Positions 7,938 to 16,042 of a stretch of 42,256 bases of DNA are shown piece by piece. Below the pieces are notes generated by a model. The model did no database searches. It was not told the origin of the DNA and saw only the letters and a program-made list of their open reading frames with translations. This DNA is from AR5 sp041497115. Lineage in GTDB: Bacteria; Methylomirabilota; Methylomirabilia; Rokubacteriales; CSP1-6. The position numbers and the translations under genes are program-made. The first letter of the stretch is position 1, and each line of letters opens with the position of its first letter. The DNA is taken from positions 1-42,256 of the forward strand of contig JBGQFW010000028.1 in NCBI GenBank assembly GCA_041497115.1. Reading direction: 5' to 3'.

Positions 7938-9323
7938 ATGACGACCCCCGCCGCCGCGCTTCGGCAGGTCTGGGAGAGCGCCGGGGGCGAGCCGGCGGCG
8001 CTCGAGCGCGTCACGCTGACCGGCGAGGATCCGCTGGTCCCGACCGACGTCAAGATCGGCACGGCGGCGGCGGCGACGATCGCGGCGGCAGCGCTCGCGG
8101 CGACCGAGGTGTGGCGCCAGCGCACCGGCCGCGCGCAATCGGTGGCCGTCGACACGCGCGCCGCCATCGCGGCCTTCCGCAGTGAGCGCTATCTGCGCGT
8201 GGACGGCGCCGCCGCGCACGACCGCAACCCGCTGTTCGGCTTCTATCCCACCGTCGACGGCCGCTGGGTGCAGATCCACGCGAACCTGCCGCACCACTGC
8301 GCGGGCCACGTCACGTTCTTCGGCGGCACCGAGACGCGGGAGGCGATGGCGGCCGCCGTCGCCGGCTGGAAGGGGCAGGACCTCGAGGACGCGCTGAGCG
8401 CCGCCGGGCTGCCGGCGGGCTTGGTCCGCTCGCGCGAGGAATGGCTCACGCATCCGCACGCGCGCGCGATCGGCGTCCTGCCCGTCCTCGAGATCGTGCG
8501 CATCGGCGACTCGCCGCCCGAGCCGTGCGGCCGGGGCGACCGCCCGCTGGGCGGCGTGCGCGTGCTCGATCTCACCCGCGTCATCGCCGGCCCCGAGTGC
8601 GGGCGCACGCTGGCCTCGCACGGCGCCGACGTCCTGCTCGTGTCGAGCCCGCACCTGCCGACCCTGCCGTATCACGTGATCGATTTTGGCTTTGGCAAGC
8701 TGGCCGCGTCACTCGACCTGCGCCGCGCCGGGGACGCCGAGGCCCTGCGCCGCCTCGTCGCGGGCGCCGACGTCTTCTCGCAGTCGTACCGGCCGGGCGC
8801 CCTCGCGCGGCTGGGCTTCGCGCCCGAGGAGGTCGCGCGGCTGCGCCCCGGGATCGTCTACGTCACGCTCTCGGCGTACGGCCACGTGGGGCCGTGGCGC
8901 GAGCGGCGCGGGTTCGAGACGCTGATCCAGTCGGTGAGCGGTCTCGCCCACGAGCACGGCTTCGGCGGCGGGCTCGATCGCCCGCACCACCTGCCCGCGC
9001 AGGTCGTGGACCACGCCACCGGGTACCTGGCGGCGCTCGGCGCGCTCCTGGCGCTGGTCCGGCGGGCGCGCGAGGGGGGCAGCTATCTCGTCCGCGTCTC
9101 GCTCGTGCAGACGGGGCGCTGGGTGGACACGCTGGGCCGTGTCAGCGGCCGCGCCGTGACGGACCAGACGCCCGCCGACGTCGCCGATCTGTTCGCCGAG
9201 CGCGACAGCGCGTTCGGGCGGCTGCGGCACGTCGTGCCCGTCGCGCGGCTGTCCGAGACGCCGGCGTCGTGGGCGCGGCCGCCGGTCCCGCTCGGCACGC
9301 ACGCGGCGGCCTGGCCGGCATGA
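7938..9323 (+). CDS. CaiB/BaiF-type (class III) CoA transferase, domain-permuted form
   Basis: This 461-residue protein contains the class III signature PLGGVRVLDLTRVIAGPECGR, normally at the N-terminus, at about 203-223. It is preceded by about 200 residues that resemble the C-terminal half of the family (NPLFGFYPTVDGRWVQIHAN). Asp358 in QVVDHATGYLAALGALLAL matches the position of the catalytic aspartate. The family moves CoA between carboxylic acids; the substrates are unknown. The ATG at 7938 is chosen because upstream codons in the frame are low-complexity arginine/proline sequence. It overlaps the next gene by 4 bp (ATGA). Confidence 0.85.
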   Translation: MTTPAAALRQVWESAGGEPAALERVTLTGEDPLVPTDVKIGTAAAATIAAAALAATEVWRQRTGRAQSVAVDTRAAIAAFRSERYLRVDGAAAHDRNPLFGFYPTVDGRWVQIHANLPHHCAGHVTFFGGTETREAMAAAVAGWKGQDLEDALSAAGLPAGLVRSREEWLTHPHARAIGVLPVLEIVRIGDSPPEPCGRGDRPLGGVRVLDLTRVIAGPECGRTLASHGADVLLVSSPHLPTLPYHVIDFGFGKLAASLDLRRAGDAEALRRLVAGADVFSQSYRPGALARLGFAPEEVARLRPGIVYVTLSAYGHVGPWRERRGFETLIQSVSGLAHEHGFGGGLDRPHHLPAQVVDHATGYLAALGALLALVRRAREGGSYLVRVSLVQTGRWVDTLGRVSGRAVTDQTPADVADLFAERDSAFGRLRHVVPVARLSETPASWARPPVPLGTHAAAWPA

Positions 9324-10018
9324 CGCGCGGGCGGGCCGCGCGAGGCGTCCGGGCGCTGGCGCTCGGCCTCGTCGGCTTCGTCGTCTGGGCCGGCGCCGGC
9401 GGCTCGACGCTGCTCGACTACGTCACGTTCGACGGCATCGACTACATCCGATGGGCCGAGGAGCCGGGCCGCGCGCTCACTCACGCCGATCTCGGCGTCG
9501 AGTTCGCGACCGTCGAGTGCTCGTTCGGGGAGGATCCGCGCGGCTGCCCGTACGGGGTGGACGCGTCGGCGGCCTTCCTGCCCACCGGCACCCGGATCTA
9601 CACGATCCGCGGCCACGCGACCAGCTTCCGCCTCGCCGCCGTCTGGCGGGACCGGATCTTCCTCTACCAGACCTGGCGCAATCCGCAGGCGAAGGTCGGC
9701 GCCGATCTCTACCGTGTCGGCGGCCGGGTGCGGGCGATCGACGTCCAGCGCGGCGAGCCGGCGTCGGGGACGCCGAGCCACCCGGCGACGATCACGTCGC
9801 CGACCGACGTCGAGGCGCTCGTGGACATGATCGTGCGCGGCCCGACACGCACGCCGCTGGCCCACACGGCCGGCGAGCCCCGCTACTGGCTCACGCTCTG
9901 GCTCACCGACGGCACGACGCTGGGGCGCCCGTATTTCGTCGAGACCAGCGAGCTGATGGGCGGCGTGGTCCTGCCCGGCGAGTTCCGCGCCATCCTCGAG
10001 CGCCACCTGCGCGAGTGA
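9320..10018 (+). CDS. Exported protein of unknown function
   Basis: I do not recognise this 232-residue protein. It has a basic N-terminus followed by a hydrophobic segment (about 11-26), suggesting a signal peptide or membrane anchor. The rest is beta-rich and soluble-looking, with two cysteines at 67 and 76 (ECSFGEDPRGC) that could form a disulfide. It overlaps the CoA transferase stop (ATGA) and the next gene's start (GTGA), so it is translationally coupled within this operon. Confidence 0.75.
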   Translation: MTRGRAARGVRALALGLVGFVVWAGAGGSTLLDYVTFDGIDYIRWAEEPGRALTHADLGVEFATVECSFGEDPRGCPYGVDASAAFLPTGTRIYTIRGHATSFRLAAVWRDRIFLYQTWRNPQAKVGADLYRVGGRVRAIDVQRGEPASGTPSHPATITSPTDVEALVDMIVRGPTRTPLAHTAGEPRYWLTLWLTDGTTLGRPYFVETSELMGGVVLPGEFRAILERHLRE

Positions 10019-10875
10019 GCGCCGCGACGCCGTTCCCGATCGTCCGCCATCCGGCGCCGGGCACGCGCACGCCGGTGCTGGTGAGCGTGCCCCACTACGG
10101 GACCGAGCCGCTGCCCCACATCACCCGCGCCGACTACCGCGAGCCGTCGTTCGAGACGTTCGCCTACGGCTTCGCCGACACCTTCGCGGGCGATCTCTAC
10201 GCCGACCTGCACGAGCACGGCGCCACCGTGCTCGCCACCCCGTTCTCGCGCATGTTCGTGGACGTCAACCGCCGCCGCGACGACTTCGAGCACCGCGACG
10301 GCGAGGTGCGGTCGCGCCGCGGGGTGGTGCGCACGCACACCATGCGCGACGCCCCCATCTTCGCCCGGCCGCTCGCGCTCGCCGACCTCGAGGAGCGGCT
10401 GCGCGCGCTCTACGACCCCTACTACGCGGCGCTGGAGCGGCTGCTCGCCGATCTCCGCCACGCCTACGGCTACGCGCTGCTCCTCGACGGCCACACCGGC
10501 AGCCCGCGCCGGATGCAGGACCATCAGGTGATCCTCGGCACGCGCCACGACGCGACGTGCGCGCCGCCGCTCGCGGCGGCGGTGGCCGCGATCTTCACCC
10601 GCCACGGCTTCGCGGTGCACGAGAACGTCAGCGGCTACACCGGTGGCAACATCGTGGCCACCTGCGGCCAGCCCCGCGCCCGGCGCGTCCACGCGATCCA
10701 GCTCGAGATCAACGCCTCGCTGCTGATCACGACCACCCGCGAGGAGCTCATCGCGCAGGTGACGCGCGGCGAGATCCCCCCGAAGGCGGACGAGAACATC
10801 ACCCGCATCCGCCGCTGCCTGCGCGAGGTGGTGGCAGCGCTGCCGTCGGTGCTGGCGCGCGTGCACGAGGCGTGA
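10015..10875 (+). CDS. N-formylglutamate amidohydrolase-family protein
   Basis: This 286-residue protein has the family's zinc-hydrolase pattern: VLVSVPHYGTE near the N-terminus, the SRMFVDVNRRRDDFE segment, LLLDGHTGSP, and a late AIQLEINASL glutamate segment. N-formylglutamate deformylases act in histidine catabolism, but the family is broad and no hut gene is nearby, so the substrate is open. The GTG start overlaps the preceding stop by 4 bp. Confidence 0.82.
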   Translation: MSAATPFPIVRHPAPGTRTPVLVSVPHYGTEPLPHITRADYREPSFETFAYGFADTFAGDLYADLHEHGATVLATPFSRMFVDVNRRRDDFEHRDGEVRSRRGVVRTHTMRDAPIFARPLALADLEERLRALYDPYYAALERLLADLRHAYGYALLLDGHTGSPRRMQDHQVILGTRHDATCAPPLAAAVAAIFTRHGFAVHENVSGYTGGNIVATCGQPRARRVHAIQLEINASLLITTTREELIAQVTRGEIPPKADENITRIRRCLREVVAALPSVLARVHEA

Positions 10876-10904
10876 CGGACCCCGATCGAGACAAGGAGGC
10901 GAGG

Positions 10905-11423
10905 ATGGCGAGGATCGAGCCGCTCGGAATCCACGAGGTCGACACGGAGATCCGGCACCTGTGCGAGGAGGCCGAGCGCCAGTCGGGCACCTCGGCGAGC
11001 ACGCGCACGTACGCGCGCAACCCCGGCGTGCTGAAGGCGCTCGCGGCGTTCCGCGCCGCGCTGGCGCGCGAGGGCACGCTCGATCCGGTGCTGCGCGAGC
11101 TGGTCCGGCTCAAGATCGCCGCGCTGAACCGCTGCCACTACTGACTGAGCGTGCGCTATGCCGGGGCCCGGCATGCGGGGGCGACCGAGGCGAAGATCGC
11201 GGCGATCGACGACGAATCATCGGACCTGCTGAGCCCGCGCGAGCGGGCGGCCATCCACTTCGCCGACCGGCTCGCCGTCGACCACCACAAGGTGGACGAC
11301 GGGCTCTGGGCGGAGATGCGCCGCCACTTCTCGGAGGCGGAGATCATCGAGCTGGTGGCCCACACGACGCTCTACATCGGGTTCGGCCGGTTCAACGAGA
11401 TCGTGGGGCTGGAGCCGGCCTGA
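10905..11423 (+). CDS. Probable selenoprotein: AhpD/carboxymuconolactone decarboxylase-family protein with CxxU motif (in-frame TGA at 11142-11144 read as Sec)
   Basis: Read through the TGA, the frame gives a 172-residue CMD/AhpD-fold protein of normal length. Upstream is LVRLKIAALNRCHY; downstream is LSVRYAGARHAGATEAKI, then SPRERAAIHFADRLAVD and HTTLYIGFGRFNEIVGL. All fit the family, whose redox site is CxxC. Cys77 is kept and residue 80, the second motif cysteine and the peroxidatic one in mycobacterial AhpD, is the TGA. There is no frame change and base composition is uniform across it. A stem-loop follows the TGA at SECIS distance. AhpD-like CxxU selenoproteins are known in bacteria. AAGGAGG (10893-10899) precedes the ATG. 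Alternatives: a nonsense-mutated gene or a base error. No sel genes are in the window. Confidence 0.78.
11154..11177 (+). promoter_or_regulatory. SECIS-like stem-loop just after the in-frame TGA
   Basis: A seven-pair upper stem (ATGCCGG with CCGGCAT) has a three-base GGC loop at 11165-11167. Below it come a single bulged T (11157) and three more pairs (CGC/GCG). The loop begins 20 nt after the TGA, and G occupies the first two loop positions. Both features agree with published descriptions of bacterial SECIS elements, and a bulged U also occurs in the E. coli fdhF element. No folding energy was computed. Confidence 0.6.
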
Positions 11424-11425
11424 CC

Positions 11426-12307
11426 ATGAAGATCCGCATCGGCATCGGCGCCGCCGGTACCAGCGCGACGCCCGAGGCGCTGGCCGAGCTCGTCACGGGG
11501 GTCGACGAGCTGGGGTTCGACTCGCTCTGGCTCTCCGAGGTGCTGACCGGCCCCGTGCTCGATCCCGCGGTGGGGCTGGCGTGGGCGGCCGCGAGCAATC
11601 CGAAGGTGAAGGTCGGGACCACGATGCTGTTGCCGGGGCGCAACGTGCTGCGCCTGGCCAAGCAGCTCGCGAGCCTCGACGTGCTGTGCCGGGGGCGGCT
11701 GCTGGTGACGCTGGTGCCCGGGCTCACCTACCCGCCGGAGCGCGAGGCCATCGGGGTCGACCCCAAGCGCCGCGGCGCCCTCATCGACGAGGCGCTGCCG
11801 CTGCTGCGGCGCCTGTGGGCGGGCGAGACGGTGAGCCACGACGGCGCCGCCGGCAGCTTCCGCGACGTCACGCTGTGGCCCCGGCCCGTGCAGCAGCCGC
11901 TCGAGGTGTGGCTCGGCGGCACGGTGCCGGCGGCCCTGGAGCGCTGCGGCCGGCTCTCCGACGGCTGGCTGCCCTCGCTGTGCACGCCCGAGGAGGCGGC
12001 CGCCGGACGCGTCGTGATCGACGACGCGGCGGCGCGGGCCGGGCGCTCGATCAGCCGCGAGCACTTCGGCGTCAGCATCGGTTACGCGGCGGCGCCCCTC
12101 GAGCCCGCCGCCGCGCGGGCGCTCGCCGCCCGGCGGCCGCGGGCGCTCGAGCTCATGCCGGTCGGCCGCCCGGCGCTGCGCGAGCTCGTCGAGCGCTTCA
12201 TCGCCGTCGGCTTCTCCAAGTTCGTCGTGCGTCCGGCCACCGCGCCGGCGTCCTGGCGCGGCGAGCTCGAGGCGCTGGCGGCGGCGGTCGGCGATCTCCA
12301 GACCTGA
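11426..12307 (+). CDS. Luciferase-like monooxygenase (LLM class, possibly F420-dependent)
   Basis: This 293-residue TIM-barrel protein starts 2 nt after the CMD gene. LLM features are RIGIGAAGTSATPEALAEL, LGFDSLWLSEVLTGPVLDP, GTTMLLPGRNVLRLAKQLASLD, GRLLVTLVPG and PLEVWLGGT. The SLWLSE form and the lack of a histidine pair at the active site point to the F420-type rather than the classic FMN luciferase group. No substrate can be assigned. Tight spacing suggests co-expression with the selenoprotein candidate. Confidence 0.85.
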   Translation: MKIRIGIGAAGTSATPEALAELVTGVDELGFDSLWLSEVLTGPVLDPAVGLAWAAASNPKVKVGTTMLLPGRNVLRLAKQLASLDVLCRGRLLVTLVPGLTYPPEREAIGVDPKRRGALIDEALPLLRRLWAGETVSHDGAAGSFRDVTLWPRPVQQPLEVWLGGTVPAALERCGRLSDGWLPSLCTPEEAAAGRVVIDDAAARAGRSISREHFGVSIGYAAAPLEPAAARALAARRPRALELMPVGRPALRELVERFIAVGFSKFVVRPATAPASWRGELEALAAAVGDLQT

Positions 12308-12375
12308 GGACGGCGCCCGGATGGATCCCCTCTCCGCCGTGGACGGCGGCTGCCTCGCCCGGTAAGATCGGCGCC

Positions 12376-12966
12376 ATGGAGGTGCCCGCGATGGCCGACT
12401 GCCGGTTCGTCGATCTGAACGCGATCATGACGGAAGGGCGGCAGGTCACCGTGCTCTGGCAGGAGGCCGAGTCCCTCGCCTTCGTCGCCAACGGGCGCGC
12501 CTACCGGAGCGAGTTCCACGTCAACCCGTCCGCCGAGACGATGCTGCAGCTGCGCGGGGAGATGCGCCTGCACTACCTCACCCCCGAGGGCGAGGAGAAG
12601 GTCCGCGTGCTCCGCGAGGGCGAGTACATGTACTGCCCGCCCGGGGTGCCGCACTCGCCACGCTTCCCGCCCGGCGCGTTCGCGCTCGTCACGGAGCGAC
12701 GGCGGCACCCGGGGGAGCGCGACCGGTTCCTCTGGTTCTGCGAACGGTGCCGCGCCCAGGTCTACGAGGCGGTGTTCGAGGTGCGCGACTATGCCGAGAA
12801 CCCGGTCAGCGCGGCCTATCGCGAATACTACGGCTCGCTCGAGCACCGCACGTGCAAGGCGTGCGGCCACGTGATGCCCGCGCCCGACGACCGGTCGTTC
12901 GAGCAGGCCAACCCCGCGCTCAGCGCAGGCTCGCCATCAGCTCCATCGCCGCGGGCTGGTCGGTGA
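12376..12966 (+). CDS. nbaC: 3-hydroxyanthranilate 3,4-dioxygenase
   Basis: This cupin enzyme opens the ring of 3-hydroxyanthranilate. Iron ligands His48, Glu54 and His93 match the bacterial enzyme's His/Glu/His spacing. Arg44, Arg96 and Glu107 match its substrate contacts. The C-terminal rubredoxin-like iron site Cys122-Cys125/Cys160-Cys163 (CERC, CKAC) is intact. The ACMSD-type amidohydrolases elsewhere in the window are family relatives of the enzyme acting on its product. Start: the ATG at 12376 follows TAAGAT by 7 nt (leaderless pattern); the ATG at 12391 with GGAGGT 7 nt upstream is an equally serious alternative. The 3' end overlaps the convergent next gene by 47 bp. Confidence 0.88.
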   Translation: MEVPAMADCRFVDLNAIMTEGRQVTVLWQEAESLAFVANGRAYRSEFHVNPSAETMLQLRGEMRLHYLTPEGEEKVRVLREGEYMYCPPGVPHSPRFPPGAFALVTERRRHPGERDRFLWFCERCRAQVYEAVFEVRDYAENPVSAAYREYYGSLEHRTCKACGHVMPAPDDRSFEQANPALSAGSPSAPSPRAGR

Positions 12967-13948
12967 CGATCGTGAGCCCGGTGATACCGGAGTCGGCCCA
13001 GGCGCGGTAGCGCTCGCGGATCCGCGCGACCGGCCCCACCAGCGCCATCTCGTCGCAGAACTCGTCGGGGACGGCGGCGGTCGCCTCGTCCTTCCGCTTG
13101 GCGAGGAACAGCTCCTGGATGCGCTGGGCGGCGTCGCCGAAGCCGCGGCGGACCATCATCTCCTTGTGGAAATTCTTGTCGCGGTGGCCCATGCCGCCGA
13201 CGTAGAGCGCCACCCGCGGCTTCATGCGCGCCAGCGCACCGCGCACGTCGTCGGTGATCGCCACCTCGGCGCGCGGCTGGATCTCGAAGTCGGCGAACCC
13301 CTTGCCGCTCCCCGCGCGCCGGAACCCCTCCTCGAGCCAGGGGCGCAGCATCGGCATGAGCCGCGGCACGAAGCCCAGCGGCAGCCAGCCATCGGCGATC
13401 TCCGCGGTCAGCTTCACGTTGGCCTCGGTGCCGGTGCCGAGCCAGATCGGCAGCCGCGGGTTCATGTGCAGGATCGTCATGAGCGGCTTGCCGACGCCGA
13501 GAGCGCCGGGCCCGGTGTAGGGCAGCGCGATCTCGCGCCCGGCGTGGGCCACCGGCTCCTTGCGCTCGAACACCTTGCGCATGATCGTCACGTAGTCGCG
13601 CAGGCGCCAGTACGGCTTGCCCCACGGCTGGCCGTACCACCCCTCGACGATCTGCGGGCCGGACACCCCGAGCCCGGCAATGACGCGCCCGCCCCCCGCC
13701 AGAGCGTCCAGCGTTCCCACCGCCATCGCGGCGGCGGCGGGCGGGCGCGCGGCGAGCTGCATGATCCCGGTGCCGAGGCGGATGCGCTTCGTGAGCGCGG
13801 CGAGGTAGGCGAGCGGCGTGAGCGCGTCGGAGCCGTACGCCTCCGCCGTCCACACCGAGTCGAAGCCGAGACGCTCGGCGAGCAGCACCGTGTCCACCGG
13901 CAGCTTCAGCTCCGCCCCCGAGTAGCCGATGCTCAGCCCGAGCTTCAC
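12920..13948 (-). CDS. LLM-class flavin/F420-dependent oxidoreductase
   Basis: This 342-residue protein has the luciferase-like barrel: KLGLSIGYSGAEL, LGFDSVWTAEAYGSDALTPLAYLAA, RIRLGTGIMQLAARPPAAAAM, GRVIAGLGVSGPQIVEGWYGQPW and LPIWLGTGTEANVKLTAEIADGW. This is the layout of F420-dependent mycobacterial-type members. The GTG at 13948 is chosen because it sits 6 nt after a TATGAT box and matches the family N-terminus; upstream frame sequence is not family-like. It runs convergent to the dioxygenase gene. Confidence 0.87.
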   Translation of the reverse strand: MKLGLSIGYSGAELKLPVDTVLLAERLGFDSVWTAEAYGSDALTPLAYLAALTKRIRLGTGIMQLAARPPAAAAMAVGTLDALAGGGRVIAGLGVSGPQIVEGWYGQPWGKPYWRLRDYVTIMRKVFERKEPVAHAGREIALPYTGPGALGVGKPLMTILHMNPRLPIWLGTGTEANVKLTAEIADGWLPLGFVPRLMPMLRPWLEEGFRRAGSGKGFADFEIQPRAEVAITDDVRGALARMKPRVALYVGGMGHRDKNFHKEMMVRRGFGDAAQRIQELFLAKRKDEATAAVPDEFCDEMALVGPVARIRERYRAWADSGITGLTIVTDQPAAMELMASLR

Positions 13949-13954
13949 GGCGTC

Positions 13955-13960
13955 ATCATA
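13955..13960 (-). promoter_or_regulatory. -10 box for the 13948 monooxygenase, leaderless arrangement
   Basis: TATGAT (minus strand, 5 of 6 consensus bases) ends 6 nt before the GTG start and there is no Shine-Dalgarno sequence between. Transcription would begin at or next to the start codon. Confidence 0.5.
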
Positions 13961-14018
13961 GACGGGATTGCCCGGGCGCGCGCCTTCGTGTACTGCTGGT
14001 CGCCGGAGAGGGACAACC

Positions 14019-14405
14019 ATGGCCAAAAAAGAGATCGTCCGGGTGACGGCGGCGGCGGCGAACCCCAACCTGTCGCTGGCCACGAGGTTCGGCAACCTCG
14101 TCTTCGTCGCCGGCCAGACCGGGCGGCATCCGGTCAGCGGCGAGCTCGGCCGGGACATCCGCGAGCAGACGCGCAACGTGCTCGAGCGTATCAAGACGAT
14201 CCTGACCGCCGCCGGCACGTCGCTCGACAACGTGCTGACCGCGACGACCTACCTCACGCGGGTGCAGGATCTCGCCGCCTACAACGAGGAGTACGCGAAG
14301 TACTTCCCGGCCGACAAGCCGGCGCGGACGACGGTGACGGTGGCCACGCTGAACTCCCCCGACCTCCTGATCGAGATCACCGTCACCGCCGGCATTCCCG
14401 ACTGA
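14019..14405 (+). CDS. RidA/YjgF family enamine/imine deaminase
   Basis: This 128-residue protein has the RidA length and signatures: NLVFVAGQTGRHP, IREQTRNVLERIKTILTAAGTSLDNV and KPARTTVTV, where the arginine is the conserved catalytic residue, then LIEITVTAGIP. RidA proteins hydrolyse reactive enamines and imines made by PLP enzymes; some subgroups serve in catabolic pathways. A GGAGAGGG ribosome site precedes the ATG. It is divergent from the monooxygenase gene. Confidence 0.9.
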   Translation: MAKKEIVRVTAAAANPNLSLATRFGNLVFVAGQTGRHPVSGELGRDIREQTRNVLERIKTILTAAGTSLDNVLTATTYLTRVQDLAAYNEEYAKYFPADKPARTTVTVATLNSPDLLIEITVTAGIPD

Positions 14406-14429
14406 CGGCTGGCGCCGGGTCCCGCGCGG

Positions 14430-16028
14430 TCAGCTCCCGCCGGGGGGCGCGTACTTGTGCCCCAGCCGCTCCTCCCAGCGCAGGTAGTTGATCATGTCGG
14501 CGAAGCTGCGGTCGGGGCCGGCCGGCACCACGTCGTCGGGCGGGCGCAGCACGCCGGTGAGCCCCGACTCGAGCGGCCGGCCCTGGGCGCGCCACGCCGC
14601 GGTGCCGCCGGCCAGCGCGGCCACGTCCGCGTAGCCCAGCTCCAGCAGCGTCGCCGCGGCGAGCACGGCGTCGCCGCCGTCCTCGTCGGTCACGACGATC
14701 GGCGCGCTGGTGTCCGGGACCAGCTCGGCGATGCGCGGCTCGAGCCAGCCGCGCGGCGCCCAGCGCGCGCCGGGCACGTGACCGGCGGCGAAGCGATCGC
14801 TCGGATCCACGTAGAGCACCACGGGGGAACGGGCGGCGGCCAGGCGCGACGCCAGCTCGGCCGGCGAGACTCCGCGCACGCGCGCCGCCGCCGCGGCGAC
14901 CAGCGGCTCGACCGGCTCGTCGGCGCCGGCGGCCAGCGGCAGCCCCGCCGCCGCCCACGCGGTGGTGCCGCCCGCGACGGCAGCGACGTCGGTGAACCCC
15001 ATCTGCCGATACCACGAGGCGGTCACCGCCGCGCGCGCGGTGCCGTCGCAGCAGAAGACGACCGTGCCGGCGCGCACCGCCACCGTGTCGTCGGCGCGCT
15101 GCACCGCCTGGCCGCCGGGCATCCACCAGAAGCCGGGGATGTGACCGGCCAGGTATTCCTCGCGCGTGCGCACGTCGATCAGGTAGACCGGGGCGTCGCC
15201 CGCGCGCGCCATCGTCTTGCGCAGCTCGTCCACCGCCAGCAGGCGCACGCCGTCCTCGGCGGCCACGCGCGCGGCGAATGCCTCGGCGGCGGCGCGCCCC
15301 TCGGCCGAAGGGGCCGGCAGCGCGACCCGGTCGGCGCCGCGCTCCAGCTCGAGCCCCGCCAGCAGCCAGCCCGACGTGCCGTTGCGCAGGCTGACGACGT
15401 TGGGCAGCCGCAGGCGCTGCAGCACGCGCGCGCCGATGATGCTGCGCGTGCGGCCGGCGCAGTTCACCACGATCGTCGCGTTGGGGCGCTCGCGCACGAG
15501 GTCGTGGATGCGCAGCGCCAGCTCGCCCCCCGGCGCGCTGCGGCCGCCGGGGATGCAGAAGCGCCGGTACTCCTCGGGCGTGCGCGTGTCGAGGATCAGC
15601 AGCTCCTCGCCCCGGCGCTGGCGGGCCGCCAGCTCGTCAGCGTCGATGGTGGGGACGTGGTGCTGGACCTCCACCTTCTCGCCGAAGTCCTTGCTGGGCA
15701 CGTTCATGCCCCACTCGGTGGGCTGCCCCTGGCTGGCCCAGCGGTTGACGCCGCCCTCGAGGACGGCCACCCGGCGGTAGCCCATGCGCTCCAGCGTGGC
15801 GGCGGCCAGCGCCGCCCGCCGTCCGGTGTCGTCGCACACGACCACGAGGGCGCCCCGGAACGGCACGAGGCGGCCCATGCGCGTCTCGAGCTGGCGACGC
15901 GGCAGCGCGCTGGCGCCGGGGATGTGGGCGGGGTTGAACTCGCCGTGCTCGCGCACGTCGACGAGGGCGAGCGCGGCGCCCGTCTCGAGCAGGCGGGCGA
16001 GGGCGGCGGCGGTGATCGTCTCGGGCAC
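14430..16028 (-). CDS. Four-domain rhodanese-like sulfurtransferase
   Basis: This 532-residue protein holds four rhodanese modules at about 1-105, 125-228, 262-365 and 385-490, each with the HIPGA/FCIPGG/HIPGF/HVPGA element. The first three have the active-loop cysteine (Cys65, Cys190, Cys326 or Cys327). The fourth has Thr447 in its place and is catalytically degenerate. There is no signal peptide, so the protein is cytoplasmic. The family transfers sulfane sulfur to acceptors. It begins with GTG, 14 nt after the cupin gene, as the last gene of a three-gene operon. Confidence 0.88.
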   Translation of the reverse strand: MPETITAAALARLLETGAALALVDVREHGEFNPAHIPGASALPRRQLETRMGRLVPFRGALVVVCDDTGRRAALAAATLERMGYRRVAVLEGGVNRWASQGQPTEWGMNVPSKDFGEKVEVQHHVPTIDADELAARQRRGEELLILDTRTPEEYRRFCIPGGRSAPGGELALRIHDLVRERPNATIVVNCAGRTRSIIGARVLQRLRLPNVVSLRNGTSGWLLAGLELERGADRVALPAPSAEGRAAAEAFAARVAAEDGVRLLAVDELRKTMARAGDAPVYLIDVRTREEYLAGHIPGFWWMPGGQAVQRADDTVAVRAGTVVFCCDGTARAAVTASWYRQMGFTDVAAVAGGTTAWAAAGLPLAAGADEPVEPLVAAAAARVRGVSPAELASRLAAARSPVVLYVDPSDRFAAGHVPGARWAPRGWLEPRIAELVPDTSAPIVVTDEDGGDAVLAAATLLELGYADVAALAGGTAAWRAQGRPLESGLTGVLRPPDDVVPAGPDRSFADMINYLRWEERLGHKYAPPGGS

Positions 16029-16042
16029 GGGCGGCCGCCCGC

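Noticed and set aside
11151..11423. Separate small gene starting at GTG 11151 after the TGA
   Set aside because: It would begin in the middle of the conserved CMD core and has no ribosome site; a read-through product of normal family length explains both halves better.
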